Counted from the first letter of the stretch, positions 1 through 8,853 are shown. The stretch: 32,663 nucleotides of DNA from Chloroflexota bacterium (GCA_030058085.1 JASGTU010000080.1:1-32663); one strand, 5' to 3'. Translations and numbers: made by a program. Notes: a model not told the origin generated them from the sequence alone.

Positions 1-124
1 CCCACCCCTTCATCGACAGCACCTTCGTGATCGCCGCCGTCAGCGTCGTCTTCCCATGGTCAATGTGCCCAATCGTGCCCACGTTCACATGGGGCTTCGT
101 TCGCGTAAATACCGCCTTGGACAT
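1..124 (-). CDS. tuf: Elongation factor Tu, N-terminal fragment (cut by window edge)
   Basis: EF-Tu is the GTPase that brings aminoacyl-tRNA to the ribosomal A site. Only the first 41 codons are visible. They read [20 protein letters not shown], then the P-loop IDHGKTT, which is diagnostic of EF-Tu. The ATG at 122-124 is preceded by AGGAGA at 132-137, a good ribosome binding site. The gene follows fusA, the canonical str-operon order, but 348 bases separate the two and that gap holds a separate promoter. The rest of the gene lies outside the window. Confidence 0.95.
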   Translation of the reverse strand, partial: MSKAVFTRTKPHVNVGTIGHIDHGKTTLTAAITKVLSMKGW

Positions 125-472
125 TCGTCATTCTCCTCTAACAAAAGCAAGATACCGAATGATTTTCACTGTTCTCGCCGAAAGCCGGCTCTATGCCGCG
201 CCTATCCGCATTTTTCCGATTCGCGACCCGCACACGGGGCGCTCAAAGCAAGCTGATAACGCCCGGATTGGCATCCCATATGGCGAAACTGCACCGCCGG
301 AACCGGTCGCGGCGGTGCAGCCATCAGCTATAGAAATTCGCCGCCCCGTTGTCGGGGCACGCAAACTTCGATATTATACTGCACCTGTCCGGCTGCGCCA
401 AATTGGGCGCGGCATAAAAACGTGCGGCCTTCTCACCGCCGGTCAGCTCCCAGAGACAAAGCGCCCGCGTCA
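125..472 (-). other. fusA-tuf intergenic region, structured tuf leader
   Basis: This 348-base gap holds no convincing gene. Read on the minus strand it contains a sigma70-like promoter (373-401) and about 240 nt of leader with two strong hairpins. One is GCCCCG/CGGGGC with a four-base loop (343-358). The other has 10-bp arms CTGCACCGCC/GGCGGTGCAG (289-320) and is followed by TTT on the minus strand. The second hairpin could act as a weak attenuator or as an mRNA-stabilising structure; which is not decided by sequence. Confidence 0.6.
373..401 (-). promoter_or_regulatory. Putative sigma70 promoter for tuf
   Basis: On the minus strand TTGGCG (396-401) is followed by a 17-base spacer and a perfect TATAAT (373-378). 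The predicted start of transcription is near 366. This suggests tuf can be transcribed independently of the rpsL-rpsG-fusA unit. It is predicted from sequence only. Confidence 0.6.
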
Positions 473-2566
473 TCAGCCGACGCCTTTCAATATGCGGTCG
501 GCAACCGCCTGGCTCACCGGCGCATACTTCAAGAATTCCATCGTGAAGGTGCCCCGGCCGCTCGTCATCGAACGCAGGTCTGTCGCATAGCCGAACATCT
601 CACTCAGAGGCACGTTGGCCGATATGGCCTGTACGCCGCCGTTGCGCGCATCCATGCCGGCAATATCGCCGCGCCGGCTGGAAAAGTCGCCGACCACGTC
701 GCCCACATACTCCTCGGGCGCCACCGTCTCCACCTTCATCACCGGCTCAAGCAACATGGCGCCGCCCTTCTGTGCGCCCTCTTTGAAGGCGATGCTGCCC
801 GCGATCTTAAAGGCCATCTCGCTGGAGTCGACCTCGTGATAGCTGCCGTCCACCAGCGCCACCTTGACATCCACGACCGGATAGCCGGCCAAGACGCCGC
901 TCTGCATGGCCTCTTCGATACCTTTGCGCACCGCCGCGATGTACTCCCTGGGCACCACGCCGCCCACGATGCGGTCCTCGAATACGAAACCTTCGCCGGC
1001 GCCATTCGGCTCCATCTCCAGCCACACGTGCCCATATTGGCCGCGTCCGCCCGTCTGCCGCACAAAGCGCCCCTCAACACGCACCGGGCGCGAGATCGTC
1101 TCGCGATAGGCCACCTGCGGCCGTCCGACGTTGCACTGCACGCGGAATTCGCGCTTCAGGCGGTCTACAATAATATCCAAATGCAGCTCGCCCATGCCCG
1201 AAATAACCGTCTGGCCGGTCTGGTCGTCATAGGCCACCTGGAAGGTGGGGTCTTCCTCCGCCAGCTTGATCAGCGCCTCGGTCAACTTGTCCTGATCCGC
1301 CTTTGACTTCGGCTCCACCGCCACCTTGATCACGGGGGCCGGGAATTCAATCGTCTCCAGCAAAACCGGCCGGTCGGGATCGGCTAGCGTCTCGCCGGTG
1401 AAAGTCTGCTTGAGGCCGACAACCGCGGCGATATCGCCGGCGTCGCATATGCTGATCTCCTCACGCTTGTCGGCGTACATCTGCAAAAGGCGGCCAATAC
1501 GCTCCTTGCGCTGCCGGTTCACGTTATAGACCGCGCTGCCTGCCTTGAGCTTGCCCGAATAGACGCGCACATACGCCAGCCGCCCCACAAAGGGGTCGGT
1601 GACGATCTTGAAGACCAAGGCCGCAAACGGCTCCTCATTGTCGGGCTTGCGCTCGACAGGCTCTTCCGTCACCGGGTTAATCCCTATTACCGGCGGCACG
1701 TCGAGAGGGCTGGGCAAATAGCGCACCACTGCGTCGAGCAGGGGTTGCACGCCCTTGTTGCGCAGCGAACTGCCCGCCATAACCGGCACTAACTCGTTGG
1801 CGACCACTGCGCGACGCAAAGCCGCGTATAGCTCTCCCTCCGCGATCTCTTCGCCCTCGAGGAACTTCAACGTCAGTTCCTCATCCGTCTCGGCGATGCG
1901 CTCGATCATCTGCTCGCGTGCGGCTTCGGCCTGCTCGCGCATCTCGGCCGGAATCTCCTCGACCGTCGGTTTCGCGCCCAACTCGTCGGAAAAGATCAAC
2001 GCCTGCATACGGAACAGATCGACCACCCCGCGGAAGTTATCCTCTGCGCCAACCGGCAACTGGATCGGCAGCGGGTTGGCCCCGAGGCGGTCGATGATCA
2101 TCTGCACCGTGCGCTCGAAACTGGCGCCCACGCGGTCCATCTTGTTGACAAAGCAGATGCGCGGCACCTGGTAGCGGTCGGCTTGGCGCCACACGGTTTC
2201 CGACTGAGGCTCCACCCCGGCTACAGCGTCGAACACCACGACGCCGCCGTCTAGGACGCGCAGGCTGCGCTGCACCTCGGCCGTGAAGTCGATATGGCCG
2301 GGCGTGTCGATCACGTTGATCTGGCATTCCTCACCGGTCACGCGATCTTGCCATGAGGTCGTGATCGCGGCGGCGGTAATGGTGATGCCGCGCTCGCGCT
2401 CTTGCACCATCCAGTCGGTCACAGCCGTCCCTTCGTGCACCTCGCCCATGCGATGGATGCGTCCCGAATAGAACAAGATGCGTTCCGTCGTGGTTGTCTT
2501 GCCTGCGTCGATATGGGCGATAACGCCGATGTTGCGCGTCCGCTCAATCGGAAATTCTATACTCAT
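473..2566 (-). CDS. fusA: Elongation factor G
   Basis: EF-G is the translocase GTPase that moves tRNA and mRNA through the ribosome, and helps recycle ribosomes. The protein is 697 residues, the usual length. Visible GTPase motifs are AHIDAGKTT (17-25), DTPGH (from 87) and NKMD (from 141). The C-terminal half carries the domain IV/V region with GGVVPREYI and [10 protein letters not shown] chose the ATG at 2564-2566 because the protein then starts [20 protein letters not shown], as in homologues, and AGGGA lies upstream. The open frame extends 16 codons further, to 2614, without homology. It sits between rpsG and tuf in str-operon order. Confidence 0.97.
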   Translation of the reverse strand: MSIEFPIERTRNIGVIAHIDAGKTTTTERILFYSGRIHRMGEVHEGTAVTDWMVQERERGITITAAAITTSWQDRVTGEECQINVIDTPGHIDFTAEVQRSLRVLDGGVVVFDAVAGVEPQSETVWRQADRYQVPRICFVNKMDRVGASFERTVQMIIDRLGANPLPIQLPVGAEDNFRGVVDLFRMQALIFSDELGAKPTVEEIPAEMREQAEAAREQMIERIAETDEELTLKFLEGEEIAEGELYAALRRAVVANELVPVMAGSSLRNKGVQPLLDAVVRYLPSPLDVPPVIGINPVTEEPVERKPDNEEPFAALVFKIVTDPFVGRLAYVRVYSGKLKAGSAVYNVNRQRKERIGRLLQMYADKREEISICDAGDIAAVVGLKQTFTGETLADPDRPVLLETIEFPAPVIKVAVEPKSKADQDKLTEALIKLAEEDPTFQVAYDDQTGQTVISGMGELHLDIIVDRLKREFRVQCNVGRPQVAYRETISRPVRVEGRFVRQTGGRGQYGHVWLEMEPNGAGEGFVFEDRIVGGVVPREYIAAVRKGIEEAMQSGVLAGYPVVDVKVALVDGSYHEVDSSEMAFKIAGSIAFKEGAQKGGAMLLEPVMKVETVAPEEYVGDVVGDFSSRRGDIAGMDARNGGVQAISANVPLSEMFGYATDLRSMTSGRGTFTMEFLKYAPVSQAVADRILKGVG

Positions 2567-2869
2567 AGATTTCGTCCCTAATTTAGAGCAAAAGAGAGCG
2601 GCGCCGAGCGCCACAATCTCCGGCTCTATCTCCTACATGACTTCTGTCCGACATCTACCCGACCGGTCCCTGCACATCAGCAAGAACGGTCTGTTGCGCC
2701 GGCAGAGATCATGTCAGTCAATTGTGGCAAAGGCGCCGCACCCGTCAAGGACGGATATGCTGCTATATGTCTCCAGAGAGAGTTGCCCCTGGAGTTCTCC
2801 CTGCGCCTCGCATGGCCCGCGAGGTTGGCACGAAGAAGTTGCCGCCAGCCCCAAGGCTGCGGCGGCGAC
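2567..2869 (-). other. rpsG-fusA intergenic region
   Basis: This 303-base gap has no credible gene. It starts (minus strand) with the hairpin directly after the rpsG stop. A weak promoter-like pair, TTGACG and CACAAT with a 16-base spacer (2721-2748), could give fusA extra transcription. That assignment is low confidence. Confidence 0.4.
2838..2869 (-). terminator. Hairpin just after rpsG stop, possible partial terminator
   Basis: Immediately after the rpsG TAA the minus strand forms a GC-rich stem (GCCGCCGCAGCC pairing with GGCT-GGCGGC around loop TTGG). It is followed by ACTTCTTC rather than a true T-run. It may attenuate transcription into fusA or protect the 3' end; a full terminator inside a str operon would be unusual. 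Confidence 0.4.
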
Positions 2870-3337
2870 TTAATAGCGGAAGTGAGCGAACGCCTGGTTG
2901 GCCTCTGCCATCCGGTGCGTATCCTCGCGCCGCTTAACCGTCGCCCCTTCGTTGCGGGCTGCATCCAACAATTCGGCAGCCAAGCGCGCCGCCATGTCGC
3001 GGCCGCTGCGGTTGCGTGCACTGGTGATGAGCCACCGCATCGCCAACGCAGTCCGTCGATTGGCGCTGATCTCGACAGGGATCTGGTACGTCGCCCCGCC
3101 AACACGCCGCGGCTTCACCTCTACCATCGGCGTGGCGTTCTTTAGCGCCTCTTCAAAAACCTCCAACGCCGGTCGCTTAGTCCGCTCTTCCATTACCTCG
3201 AATGCGGAATAGACCACGCTGGCGGCCAGGCTCTTCTTGCCCCGTTCCATCACATTGTTGATAAACTTCGCCACGGTCTCGCTGTGATAGCGCGGGTCCG
3301 GCAACACAGACCGAAGCTCTGCACGTTTTCTACGCAT
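2870..3337 (-). CDS. rpsG: 30S ribosomal protein S7
   Basis: S7 is a primary 16S rRNA-binding protein that nucleates assembly of the 30S head and lines the exit site. The product is 155 residues, standard for the family. Family blocks visible are PDPRYHSETVAKFINNVM near the N-terminus, the middle segment VEVKPRRVGGATYQIPVE, and the C-terminal stretch ending QAFAHFRY. The ATG at 3335-3337 has GGAG upstream. It lies 80 bases after rpsL (start at 3799, stop at 3380) in the same transcription unit; the gap is only 42 bases. Confidence 0.97.
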   Translation of the reverse strand: MRRKRAELRSVLPDPRYHSETVAKFINNVMERGKKSLAASVVYSAFEVMEERTKRPALEVFEEALKNATPMVEVKPRRVGGATYQIPVEISANRRTALAMRWLITSARNRSGRDMAARLAAELLDAARNEGATVKRREDTHRMAEANQAFAHFRY

Positions 3338-3379
3338 TAGGCTCCATCTCCACCTAGTTACTCGTTTCCGGCGACCAGG

Positions 3380-3799
3380 CTATGCCTTGGGCCGTTTAGT
3401 TCCGTACTTGCTGCGCCCACGCTTGCGCTCGTTCACGCCCGTGGTGTCCAGCGCCCCGCGCACAATATGGTAGCGCACGCCGGGCAGATCCTTCACACGC
3501 CCGCCGCGCACCAACACGACGCTGTGCTCCTGCAAGTTGTGCCCTTCGCCCGGAATATAGGCGGTGACCTCGATGCCGTTGGTCAGGCGTACGCGAGCCA
3601 CTTTGCGCAACGCCGAATTCGGCTTCTTGGGCGTCGTCGTACGCACCTGCGTACACACGCCGCGTTTCTGCGGATTGCCCTTCTTCACACGCCGCGTCCT
3701 GCCCGTCAGCGTGTTCTGCGTATAGCGCAGCGCCGGAGCAGTCTCCTTTTTCCCAATACTCTTGCGACCCTTACGGACCAATTGATTGATCGTGGGCAA
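3380..3799 (-). CDS. rpsL: 30S ribosomal protein S12, TTG start
   Basis: S12 lies at the decoding centre of the 30S subunit and affects accuracy. The chosen start is TTG (3797-3799): it gives the family N-terminus [13 protein letters not shown] and has AGGGAGGA at an ideal distance. The open frame runs 41 codons further upstream without homology. The product is 139 residues. It has the roughly 14-residue insertion before PQKRGVC seen in Bacillus-type S12. The decoding loop [11 protein letters not shown] (K58/K59) and [12 protein letters not shown] (K103) are wild type at the lysines linked to streptomycin resistance. It is the first gene of the str operon here. Confidence 0.96.
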   Translation of the reverse strand: MPTINQLVRKGRKSIGKKETAPALRYTQNTLTGRTRRVKKGNPQKRGVCTQVRTTTPKKPNSALRKVARVRLTNGIEVTAYIPGEGHNLQEHSVVLVRGGRVKDLPGVRYHIVRGALDTTGVNERKRGRSKYGTKRPKA

Positions 3800-4055
3800 C
3801 AGATCCTCCCTATCCTGAAAAAGAAACGGCTCCCACTTCACGCCACGGCAGCCGTCTAATGGCAACCAACACGCCGTTCCCACCATGCGAATGAAAAAAG
3901 ACGCCGTCACAACAATCGGCAAAATGCCGTGCGCACGTTCGGCGCACCCATCTCTGCCTCTGGGTCCAGTCTATCCAACACGCCCAATACTCTCTTGACA
4001 ATCGTCGCTTAGGCGCAACCAAAGACCAGGCGGATACTCTGACCCACGAACTGCG
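3800..4055 (-). other. Long 5' leader of the str operon
   Basis: About 250 bases lie between the predicted transcription start (near 4049) and the rpsL TTG. I see no gene in it on either strand. Short hairpin-capable segments occur, for example GGCA-aaa-TGCC near 3920. Such a length would allow autoregulation by a ribosomal protein, but no known binding motif is recognisable. Confidence 0.4.
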
Positions 4056-4085
4056 AGTGTACCACAGCGCCGCATTCTCGGTCAA
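4056..4085 (-). promoter_or_regulatory. Putative sigma70 promoter of the str operon
   Basis: The minus strand has TTGACC (4080-4085), an 18-base spacer and TACACT (4056-4061). It lies upstream of rpsL and downstream of the terminator of the preceding lipoprotein gene, the expected place for an operon promoter. Confidence 0.55.
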
Positions 4086-4159
4086 ATCGACGCTGTTTCG
4101 CGCGTTGCCTTCTCCTGCGGCTGTGCTGTGTGCAATTGTCTCGCAGCGCTGCGCCCCCC

Positions 4160-4199
4160 TACAAAACAAGGGTCCGACCTCCTGGAGGAAGTCGGACCC
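4160..4199 (-). terminator. Intrinsic terminator of the lipoprotein gene
   Basis: A 30-base hairpin with arms GGGTCCGAC (4170-4178) and GTCGGACCC (4191-4199), extended by TCC/GGA pairs, lies 41 bases after the lipoprotein stop. On the minus strand it is followed by TTGTTTTG, a fair T-run. It separates the lipoprotein gene from the str promoter. Confidence 0.85.
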
Positions 4200-4240
4200 G
4201 AGACGCCCGTATAACGGACGTTCATCTGTGCAAGCGCAGC

Positions 4241-4789
4241 TTACATGCCAAGCTTGACCGTCACCGAACCGGAATCGGTTTCCACCGTCACCGGCACGCC
4301 GAGGCCCAAGCCCGCCAACGCCGCGTTGATCTGGGCATTGACCGGGGCAAGGAACGCCGCATCGATGCCGAGGCCGCCGGCGCTGGCGCCATCGAGGTCC
4401 AGCTTCACCGCGCCGCCCTCAACCGACACAACACCCGACAGGTTCAGCGCATCGCCGCCCAGGGTGGGGGGCAGAACGCCGTCGATCAACGATACCTGGG
4501 CGATGACCTTGTTGTCAGGCTCGAACCAGACCAGAACCGCGTCGACCGGGTTGTTCTCGCCGCTGTTCTGATCAAGCAGCACGCTCAGCAGGCTGGAGAA
4601 CTCGGCCTCTGACCACTGGACCTCGCCCGCCATCATCAAGTTTGCAACCTTGTTCTGAGCCTCAAGCGCCGTGTTCACATCGACGGCGATGGCGCGATCC
4701 GGCACAGCGATGCCGGATGTGCAACCCGCCAGGCTCGCGACCAGCAACAATGAGACCAGAGCAACTACCCAGTTCCTTCGGCTAAGCAT
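4241..4789 (-). CDS. Small lipoprotein of unknown function
   Basis: The 182-residue product has a clear lipoprotein signal: basic start MLSRRNW, hydrophobic core, and lipobox SLAGC with Cys23 as the lipidated residue. The mature part is acidic, with alternating strands (VDAVLVWFEPDNKVIAQVSL, then GVVSVEGGAVKLDL) and a glycine/alanine-rich helix before the C-terminal strand. This looks like an all-beta lipid- or ligand-binding fold of the DUF2993/SMP kind, but that is inference and I do not recognise the family. The ATG is preceded by an excellent GGGAGG site. It has its own promoter and terminator, so it is probably monocistronic and anchored on the outer face of the cell membrane. Confidence 0.8.
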   Translation of the reverse strand: MLSRRNWVVALVSLLLVASLAGCTSGIAVPDRAIAVDVNTALEAQNKVANLMMAGEVQWSEAEFSSLLSVLLDQNSGENNPVDAVLVWFEPDNKVIAQVSLIDGVLPPTLGGDALNLSGVVSVEGGAVKLDLDGASAGGLGIDAAFLAPVNAQINAALAGLGLGVPVTVETDSGSVTVKLGM

Positions 4790-4860
4790 TGAAACCTCCC
4801 TTTGTGTCTTAAGACAGTATCGTTGGTGTTGGTAGAGTTAGAGATGGGTTTTTACTCTTA

Positions 4861-4885
4861 ACAGATTCCGCAGGGCTGAATCTGT
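4861..4885 (-). repeat. Perfect inverted repeat at the 5' end of the lipoprotein mRNA
   Basis: Arms ACAGATTC and GAATCTGT are separated by nine bases. Relative to the TATAAT at 4894-4899 the repeat begins about two bases after the predicted transcription start. It would form a 5'-terminal hairpin in the mRNA or serve as an operator for a dimeric repressor. Confidence 0.6.
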
Positions 4886-4893
4886 CAAACACG

Positions 4894-4922
4894 ATTATAC
4901 CCTGAGATCGACCACGGCAAAA
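4894..4922 (-). promoter_or_regulatory. Putative promoter of the lipoprotein gene
   Basis: A perfect TATAAT lies on the minus strand at 4894-4899. The -35 region is poor (TTTTGC at 17 bases or TTTGCC at 16). The predicted start near 4887 leaves a leader of about 98 nt before the ATG at 4789. Confidence 0.5.
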
Positions 4923-5082
4923 ACACGGTTACCCTTGCCCCTGTCCGCTGCTTCTCGATCTCGGCTTACTGACCCTCGGCATACTGACCCGGCGCGCTGA
5001 TCTTGGCCTCTCGATCTCGTTGGTATTAGCCTCGACGATAGTGGCGACGATTCTGCTCTTGGCGACTGCTATGAGGGACTGT

Positions 5083-5111
5083 AGTATAACAGTTTCGGAA
5101 GATGTTTGCAA
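5083..5111 (-). promoter_or_regulatory. Second minus-strand promoter candidate
   Basis: TTGCAA (5106-5111), a 17-base spacer and TATACT (5083-5088), with the extended element TG one base before the -10. The predicted start is near 5076, about 290 bases upstream of the lipoprotein ATG. It may be a distal promoter of that gene or may produce a separate small RNA. Confidence 0.45.
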
Positions 5112-5362
5112 CCTCGCCCCCAGACCTTTTTCGCGCCGCCCCACTACGACTCGTCGCGCTCCCCCACAAGTGCGACGCCCCCATCCAATCAACCGTCAGC
5201 GCAGAAGCCGCCCGCGCTCCCAATCCGGCGCGCTTACCGCTGCACGCCGCTTGCACGCATGCCGCTATTTAGATTGTACGATGAACACGCCGCTTGCTAG
5301 ACTGCGATTGCCCTACGCTTTACCGACATTCCAACGCTTTTAGGCCATTTCACCTGCCCGGC

Positions 5363-6133
5363 TCACCCACGCCCGTCCGGATCAGGCGGTTCTCCTTGCT
5401 GCGCTGAAGATTCCGCCGGCGCGATCTGGGAAGTCGGCAAGGCGTCTGTTTGCGCCAACTGCCGTTCGTACCCGTCCAATACGGCGTATAGCACCTCGTC
5501 CAAAAAGAGGTCGATCATTTGGCGCACGCGCACGTCGTCGGCGTCCAGCGTGCGCGGATTCTCGCCGCTGCGCAACACCTGCGTGAGTTGGCTGCGGAAG
5601 AACTGCACGGCCTTGCCCGTATCGCGCAGGCCTACGCCGTTTAGCGCGGCCTCGCTGCCGTAGGCCTGTCCCAACTCGCGGCCCTCCCGCAGAATACGCT
5701 CGCGCTGGTTCGGCTTCAGCACAAAAGCAATCGCCAGCGCAAACAACTGCCGGCCCCGTTGGCGACGCAGATCATTGCCGTCATCGTCTCCGTCGCGCCA
5801 GCGCGATTCATCCCGCGGCATCTTGCGGATTTCCTGGCGCACGCGGCTTACGGCCACGTCCACCAGCGCTTCCGTGTCGGCAAGCGCGGCATGTCCGGCC
5901 CGCTCCTCTAGGAACTGGCGCAAGTCCGTCACACTGAAACGCCTGTGGCCGCCGGGCGTGCGAAACACGCGCAGCTCCCCCCGGTCCGCCCACGTGCGCA
6001 CCGTCGTATAATGCACGCCCAAAAAGCGACTGGCATCCTTTAGCGTCAGCCAGCGCGGGCCGCGCAGATCGTCCTCGTTCTCGGTCATCGGCCTTGCGGG
6101 CGCCGGCCGTCGTTCGCGTTCAGAACCGGACAT
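5363..6133 (-). CDS. HTH protein, excisionase/MerR type, with RsbRD-like C-terminal domain
   Basis: The 256-residue protein has a DNA-binding domain at 29-77: LTLKDASRFLGVHYTTVRTW forms the helix-turn-helix, followed by GGHRRFSVTDLRQFLEE, the wing and final helix of the BldC/excisionase group. A charged linker (about 85-125) leads to a helical domain (about 125-228). That domain resembles the N-terminal domain of RsbRD-type stressosome proteins; this match is from pattern memory. The tail is Pro/Gln-rich. The ATG at 6131-6133 has GAGGAA upstream; Met16 is a less likely start. It lies 53 bases after priA on the same strand, so it is probably co-transcribed. It is likely a cytoplasmic regulator whose C-terminal domain senses or oligomerises; its targets are unknown. 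Confidence 0.75.
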   Translation of the reverse strand: MSGSERERRPAPARPMTENEDDLRGPRWLTLKDASRFLGVHYTTVRTWADRGELRVFRTPGGHRRFSVTDLRQFLEERAGHAALADTEALVDVAVSRVRQEIRKMPRDESRWRDGDDDGNDLRRQRGRQLFALAIAFVLKPNQRERILREGRELGQAYGSEAALNGVGLRDTGKAVQFFRSQLTQVLRSGENPRTLDADDVRVRQMIDLFLDEVLYAVLDGYERQLAQTDALPTSQIAPAESSAQQGEPPDPDGRG

Positions 6134-6186
6134 ATGCTTTCCTCAATCGATGGCTGTCCCCAAGGCTACAAGGGCGGGCGCGCCTC

Positions 6187-8778
6187 TCACAACACGCTCA
6201 CCGGATCGACGTCCACCCGCCAGCCGAACGGAATGGTCAACCCGCGCACGATCGCAGCCGGATCGGCGCCGCTCAAGACGATCTGCCAGCGATAATAGCC
6301 GCGATAGCGGGCGAAGTAGGCCGGCGCCGGCCCGACAACCGTCACGCTCTCCGGTCGTAAGCCCAGGGCGGCGATCCGCTCTTGCACCTGCCTGCCCATC
6401 TGCTCGGCCATCGATTCGGCCTTCTGCGCGTCCTTATCCCAATAGATCAGCCGCGCCATCCGTTGCAGCGGCGGGTAGCCCAGTTCGCGGCGATATTCCA
6501 TCTCGCGGCGATAGAACGCTGTGTAGTGATGTTCCGCCGCCGCCTGGATCACATAGTGTTCGGGCGAATAGGTCTGGATCACCACGCGCCCGCCGCGGCG
6601 GCTGCGCCCGGCCCGGCCCGCCACCTGCGTCAGCAGTTGGAAAGTGCGTTCGCCGCTGCGAAAGTCGGGCAAATACAGCCCCACATCCGCCGCAATCACC
6701 CCCACCAGCGTGACCAACGGCAGATCCAGCCCCTTGGCGATCATCTGCGTGCCGACCAGCACATCGGCTTCGTGGGCGGTAAAGCGCTCTAGAATTTCCT
6801 CGTGACTGCCCTTGCCCGTCGTCGCATCGGCATCCCAGCGCATCAACCGCGCCCGCGGCGCGATCTCGCCGATCAACTCCTCGATGCGCTGCGTACCCGT
6901 CCCGAAATACTTGATGCGCTTGCTCCCGCACTCAGAGCAGACGGTTGGGATCGGATAACGGCGATTACAATGATGACAGAGCAAGGTTTCGGCCCGTTCG
7001 TGATAGGTAAGCGGCGTATCGCAGCGCGTACAGCGCGCCGTTGCGCCGCAGTCGCGGCACATCACGAAGGTATTCGTCCCGCGGCGGTTCAGGAACAGAA
7101 TCGCCTGCTCGCCGGCATCCAACGTGGCGTGCAGCTCGGCCTGCAAGCTGCGGCTGAATACGCTGCGGTTGCCGGCGCGCAATTCCTGGCGCATGTCCAC
7201 GATCTCCACCGGCGGCATTTCGGCGTATGCCGTCCCGTCTTGGGCGCCGTGCCCCACCAGGCGGCGCGGCATTTCCAGCAAAGTGATGCGGCTGCGCTGC
7301 GCCGACCAGTAGGCTTCAAGGCTCGGCGTGGCGCTGCCCAGGATCAACACGCTGTCCGACAGATCAGCCAAACGCGCCGCCACGCGCCGCGCATCGTAGA
7401 AGACCGTATGGCTGCCCCACTCCTCTGCGTTCTGCTTATACGAGGGCTCGTGCTCCTCGTCGATGACGATCAGCCCCAGCCGCGGCAACGGCGCAAACAA
7501 AGCGCTGCGCGGCCCCACGACCACGTCGAACTCGCCTTCGCGCACCTTGCGCCACACGTCGTAACGCTCGCCTGAGCTCAGCCCGGAGTGAATCACCGTG
7601 ACGCGCCCCGCAAAGCGGCCGGCGAAGCGAGCCACCGTCTGCGGCGTCAGCGCGATCTCCGGCACAAGCACAATCGCTTGCCGGCCTTGGCCCAACGTCT
7701 CGGCGATGGCGTGGAGGTAGATCTCGGTCTTACCGCTGCCTGTCACGCCGTGGATCAAGAAGTGAGGCCGCGCGCCGCTCCGCGCATTCTGCGAATCGTC
7801 GCCGAAGCCCTGCTCGCGGATCACGCGCCAGACGGCCCGCTGCTCATCCGTTAACTGCGGGGCCGTAGTGCGTGCGTAGCTCCTGCCGGCCAACGGGTCA
7901 CGGAAGCGCGTGCGTTCGCTCATGCGCACCAGCCCCGCCCCCTCCAGATCGCGCAGCAACGCCAGGGGAGCGTCCGCCGCCGGCAGATCGCTCTTCCACA
8001 CCGGCCCGCCCGCCTGGCGCAGCGCAGCGATCGCCGGCCTGTAGCGGTCCACGCCTTGCAGCGCCGCCAGCGTCTCCTGCGCCTCGACAACGCTTAGCGC
8101 TAGGCCGACCCGCTTGTCGTCGCCGAGCGCCAGCACGCCCTTGTCGACCAGCGTCTTCACCGGCTGCGCGCTCTTCAGGGCGCACGCCGCCTGCACTACT
8201 TTAAGCGCGGGCCGTTCGCCTTCATGCGCCAGCATATAGGCCAGCACAGCGCTTCCCGGCGTCGAGCGCGCTAGGCGCTGTAAATACGCCTCCTCCTCGT
8301 CGTCGGGCCCGATCCACTCTAGTTCGAGTTCGCGCTTGGCGCGCACGCCAGTGCCCGTGCCCGCCTTCTCCAACAGGCCGGGCGGCAGAAACAACTTGAG
8401 CGTTTCTGCCGGCGCGGCGATGTAGTACTCCGCCATCCACGCCGCCAATTCGAGCTGCACTGGCGTCAGCACCGGCTCTGGCCGCGCCAGCCGCAGCACC
8501 TCGCGCGTCTCCACAGGCGCACTGTCCGACAGCCGCAGCACGAAGCCCTGTACCTCGCGCGCGCCGAAGGGCGCCCACACCAAATGTCCGGGCTGCACGA
8601 CGCCTTCCAACTGCGGCGGCAGGCTGTAGTGGAAAGCCTGCAAAGAGGGCGCGTCCTCGGCTTGCGGCTCAACCGCGCCCGGCGGCCCGTCCTCATCACT
8701 GAGAGGCGGCCCCTCGGCAAAACGACGCGCAAACGTGCGCCGGATGGGCACATTGACGACAATCTCGGCGTAAGTCAT
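6187..8778 (-). CDS. priA: Primosomal protein N' (replication restart helicase PriA)
   Basis: PriA recognises stalled or recombined forks and reloads the replicative helicase. The product is 863 residues, a little long. The N-terminal DNA-binding domain covers about 1-120, with an acidic insertion near 22-45. The helicase core has Walker A GVTGSGKT (344-351), DEEH (440-443), GSATPS (481-486) and QMIAKGLD followed by QVAGRAGR. The eight-cysteine zinc module is complete (C574, C577, C583, C586, C601, C604, C614, C617). The ATG at 8776-8778 has no strong ribosome binding site, so expression may depend on coupling within the operon. It is flanked on the same strand by the membrane protein gene (75 bases upstream) and the HTH gene. 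Confidence 0.96.
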   Translation of the reverse strand: MTYAEIVVNVPIRRTFARRFAEGPPLSDEDGPPGAVEPQAEDAPSLQAFHYSLPPQLEGVVQPGHLVWAPFGAREVQGFVLRLSDSAPVETREVLRLARPEPVLTPVQLELAAWMAEYYIAAPAETLKLFLPPGLLEKAGTGTGVRAKRELELEWIGPDDEEEAYLQRLARSTPGSAVLAYMLAHEGERPALKVVQAACALKSAQPVKTLVDKGVLALGDDKRVGLALSVVEAQETLAALQGVDRYRPAIAALRQAGGPVWKSDLPAADAPLALLRDLEGAGLVRMSERTRFRDPLAGRSYARTTAPQLTDEQRAVWRVIREQGFGDDSQNARSGARPHFLIHGVTGSGKTEIYLHAIAETLGQGRQAIVLVPEIALTPQTVARFAGRFAGRVTVIHSGLSSGERYDVWRKVREGEFDVVVGPRSALFAPLPRLGLIVIDEEHEPSYKQNAEEWGSHTVFYDARRVAARLADLSDSVLILGSATPSLEAYWSAQRSRITLLEMPRRLVGHGAQDGTAYAEMPPVEIVDMRQELRAGNRSVFSRSLQAELHATLDAGEQAILFLNRRGTNTFVMCRDCGATARCTRCDTPLTYHERAETLLCHHCNRRYPIPTVCSECGSKRIKYFGTGTQRIEELIGEIAPRARLMRWDADATTGKGSHEEILERFTAHEADVLVGTQMIAKGLDLPLVTLVGVIAADVGLYLPDFRSGERTFQLLTQVAGRAGRSRRGGRVVIQTYSPEHYVIQAAAEHHYTAFYRREMEYRRELGYPPLQRMARLIYWDKDAQKAESMAEQMGRQVQERIAALGLRPESVTVVGPAPAYFARYRGYYRWQIVLSGADPAAIVRGLTIPFGWRVDVDPVSVL

Positions 8779-8853
8779 CTCAAATCGGACAAGTTAGCTC
8801 ATGCAAGCGGCGAATTGTCTCATCGCCTAAACGGAAGCCGGAACGCAAGAGGT

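Larger units (their letters stand above)
4790..5362. other. Intergenic region upstream of the lipoprotein gene
   Basis: This 573-base gap has no convincing gene; small open frames on both strands lack start signals and homology. It holds two minus-strand promoter candidates (4894-4922 and 5083-5111) and an inverted repeat (4861-4885). It also holds short direct repeats: tctcgatctcg occurs near 4953 and 5012, and tactgaccc twice near 4967-4990. No terminator is visible behind the HTH gene that ends at 5363. Confidence 0.5.

Noticed and set aside
422-1306. 294-codon open frame on the plus strand over fusA
   Set aside because: It is antisense to the fully conserved EF-G gene; its His/Ala/Arg-rich translation is typical of a GC-rich shadow frame.
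3800-3922. 41-codon upstream extension of rpsL
   Set aside because: S12 homology begins exactly at the TTG with a strong ribosome binding site; the extension contains that site.
4929-5192. 87-codon open frame on the minus strand upstream of the lipoprotein gene
   Set aside because: No start signal downstream of the predicted promoter, no homology, and basic low-complexity translation.
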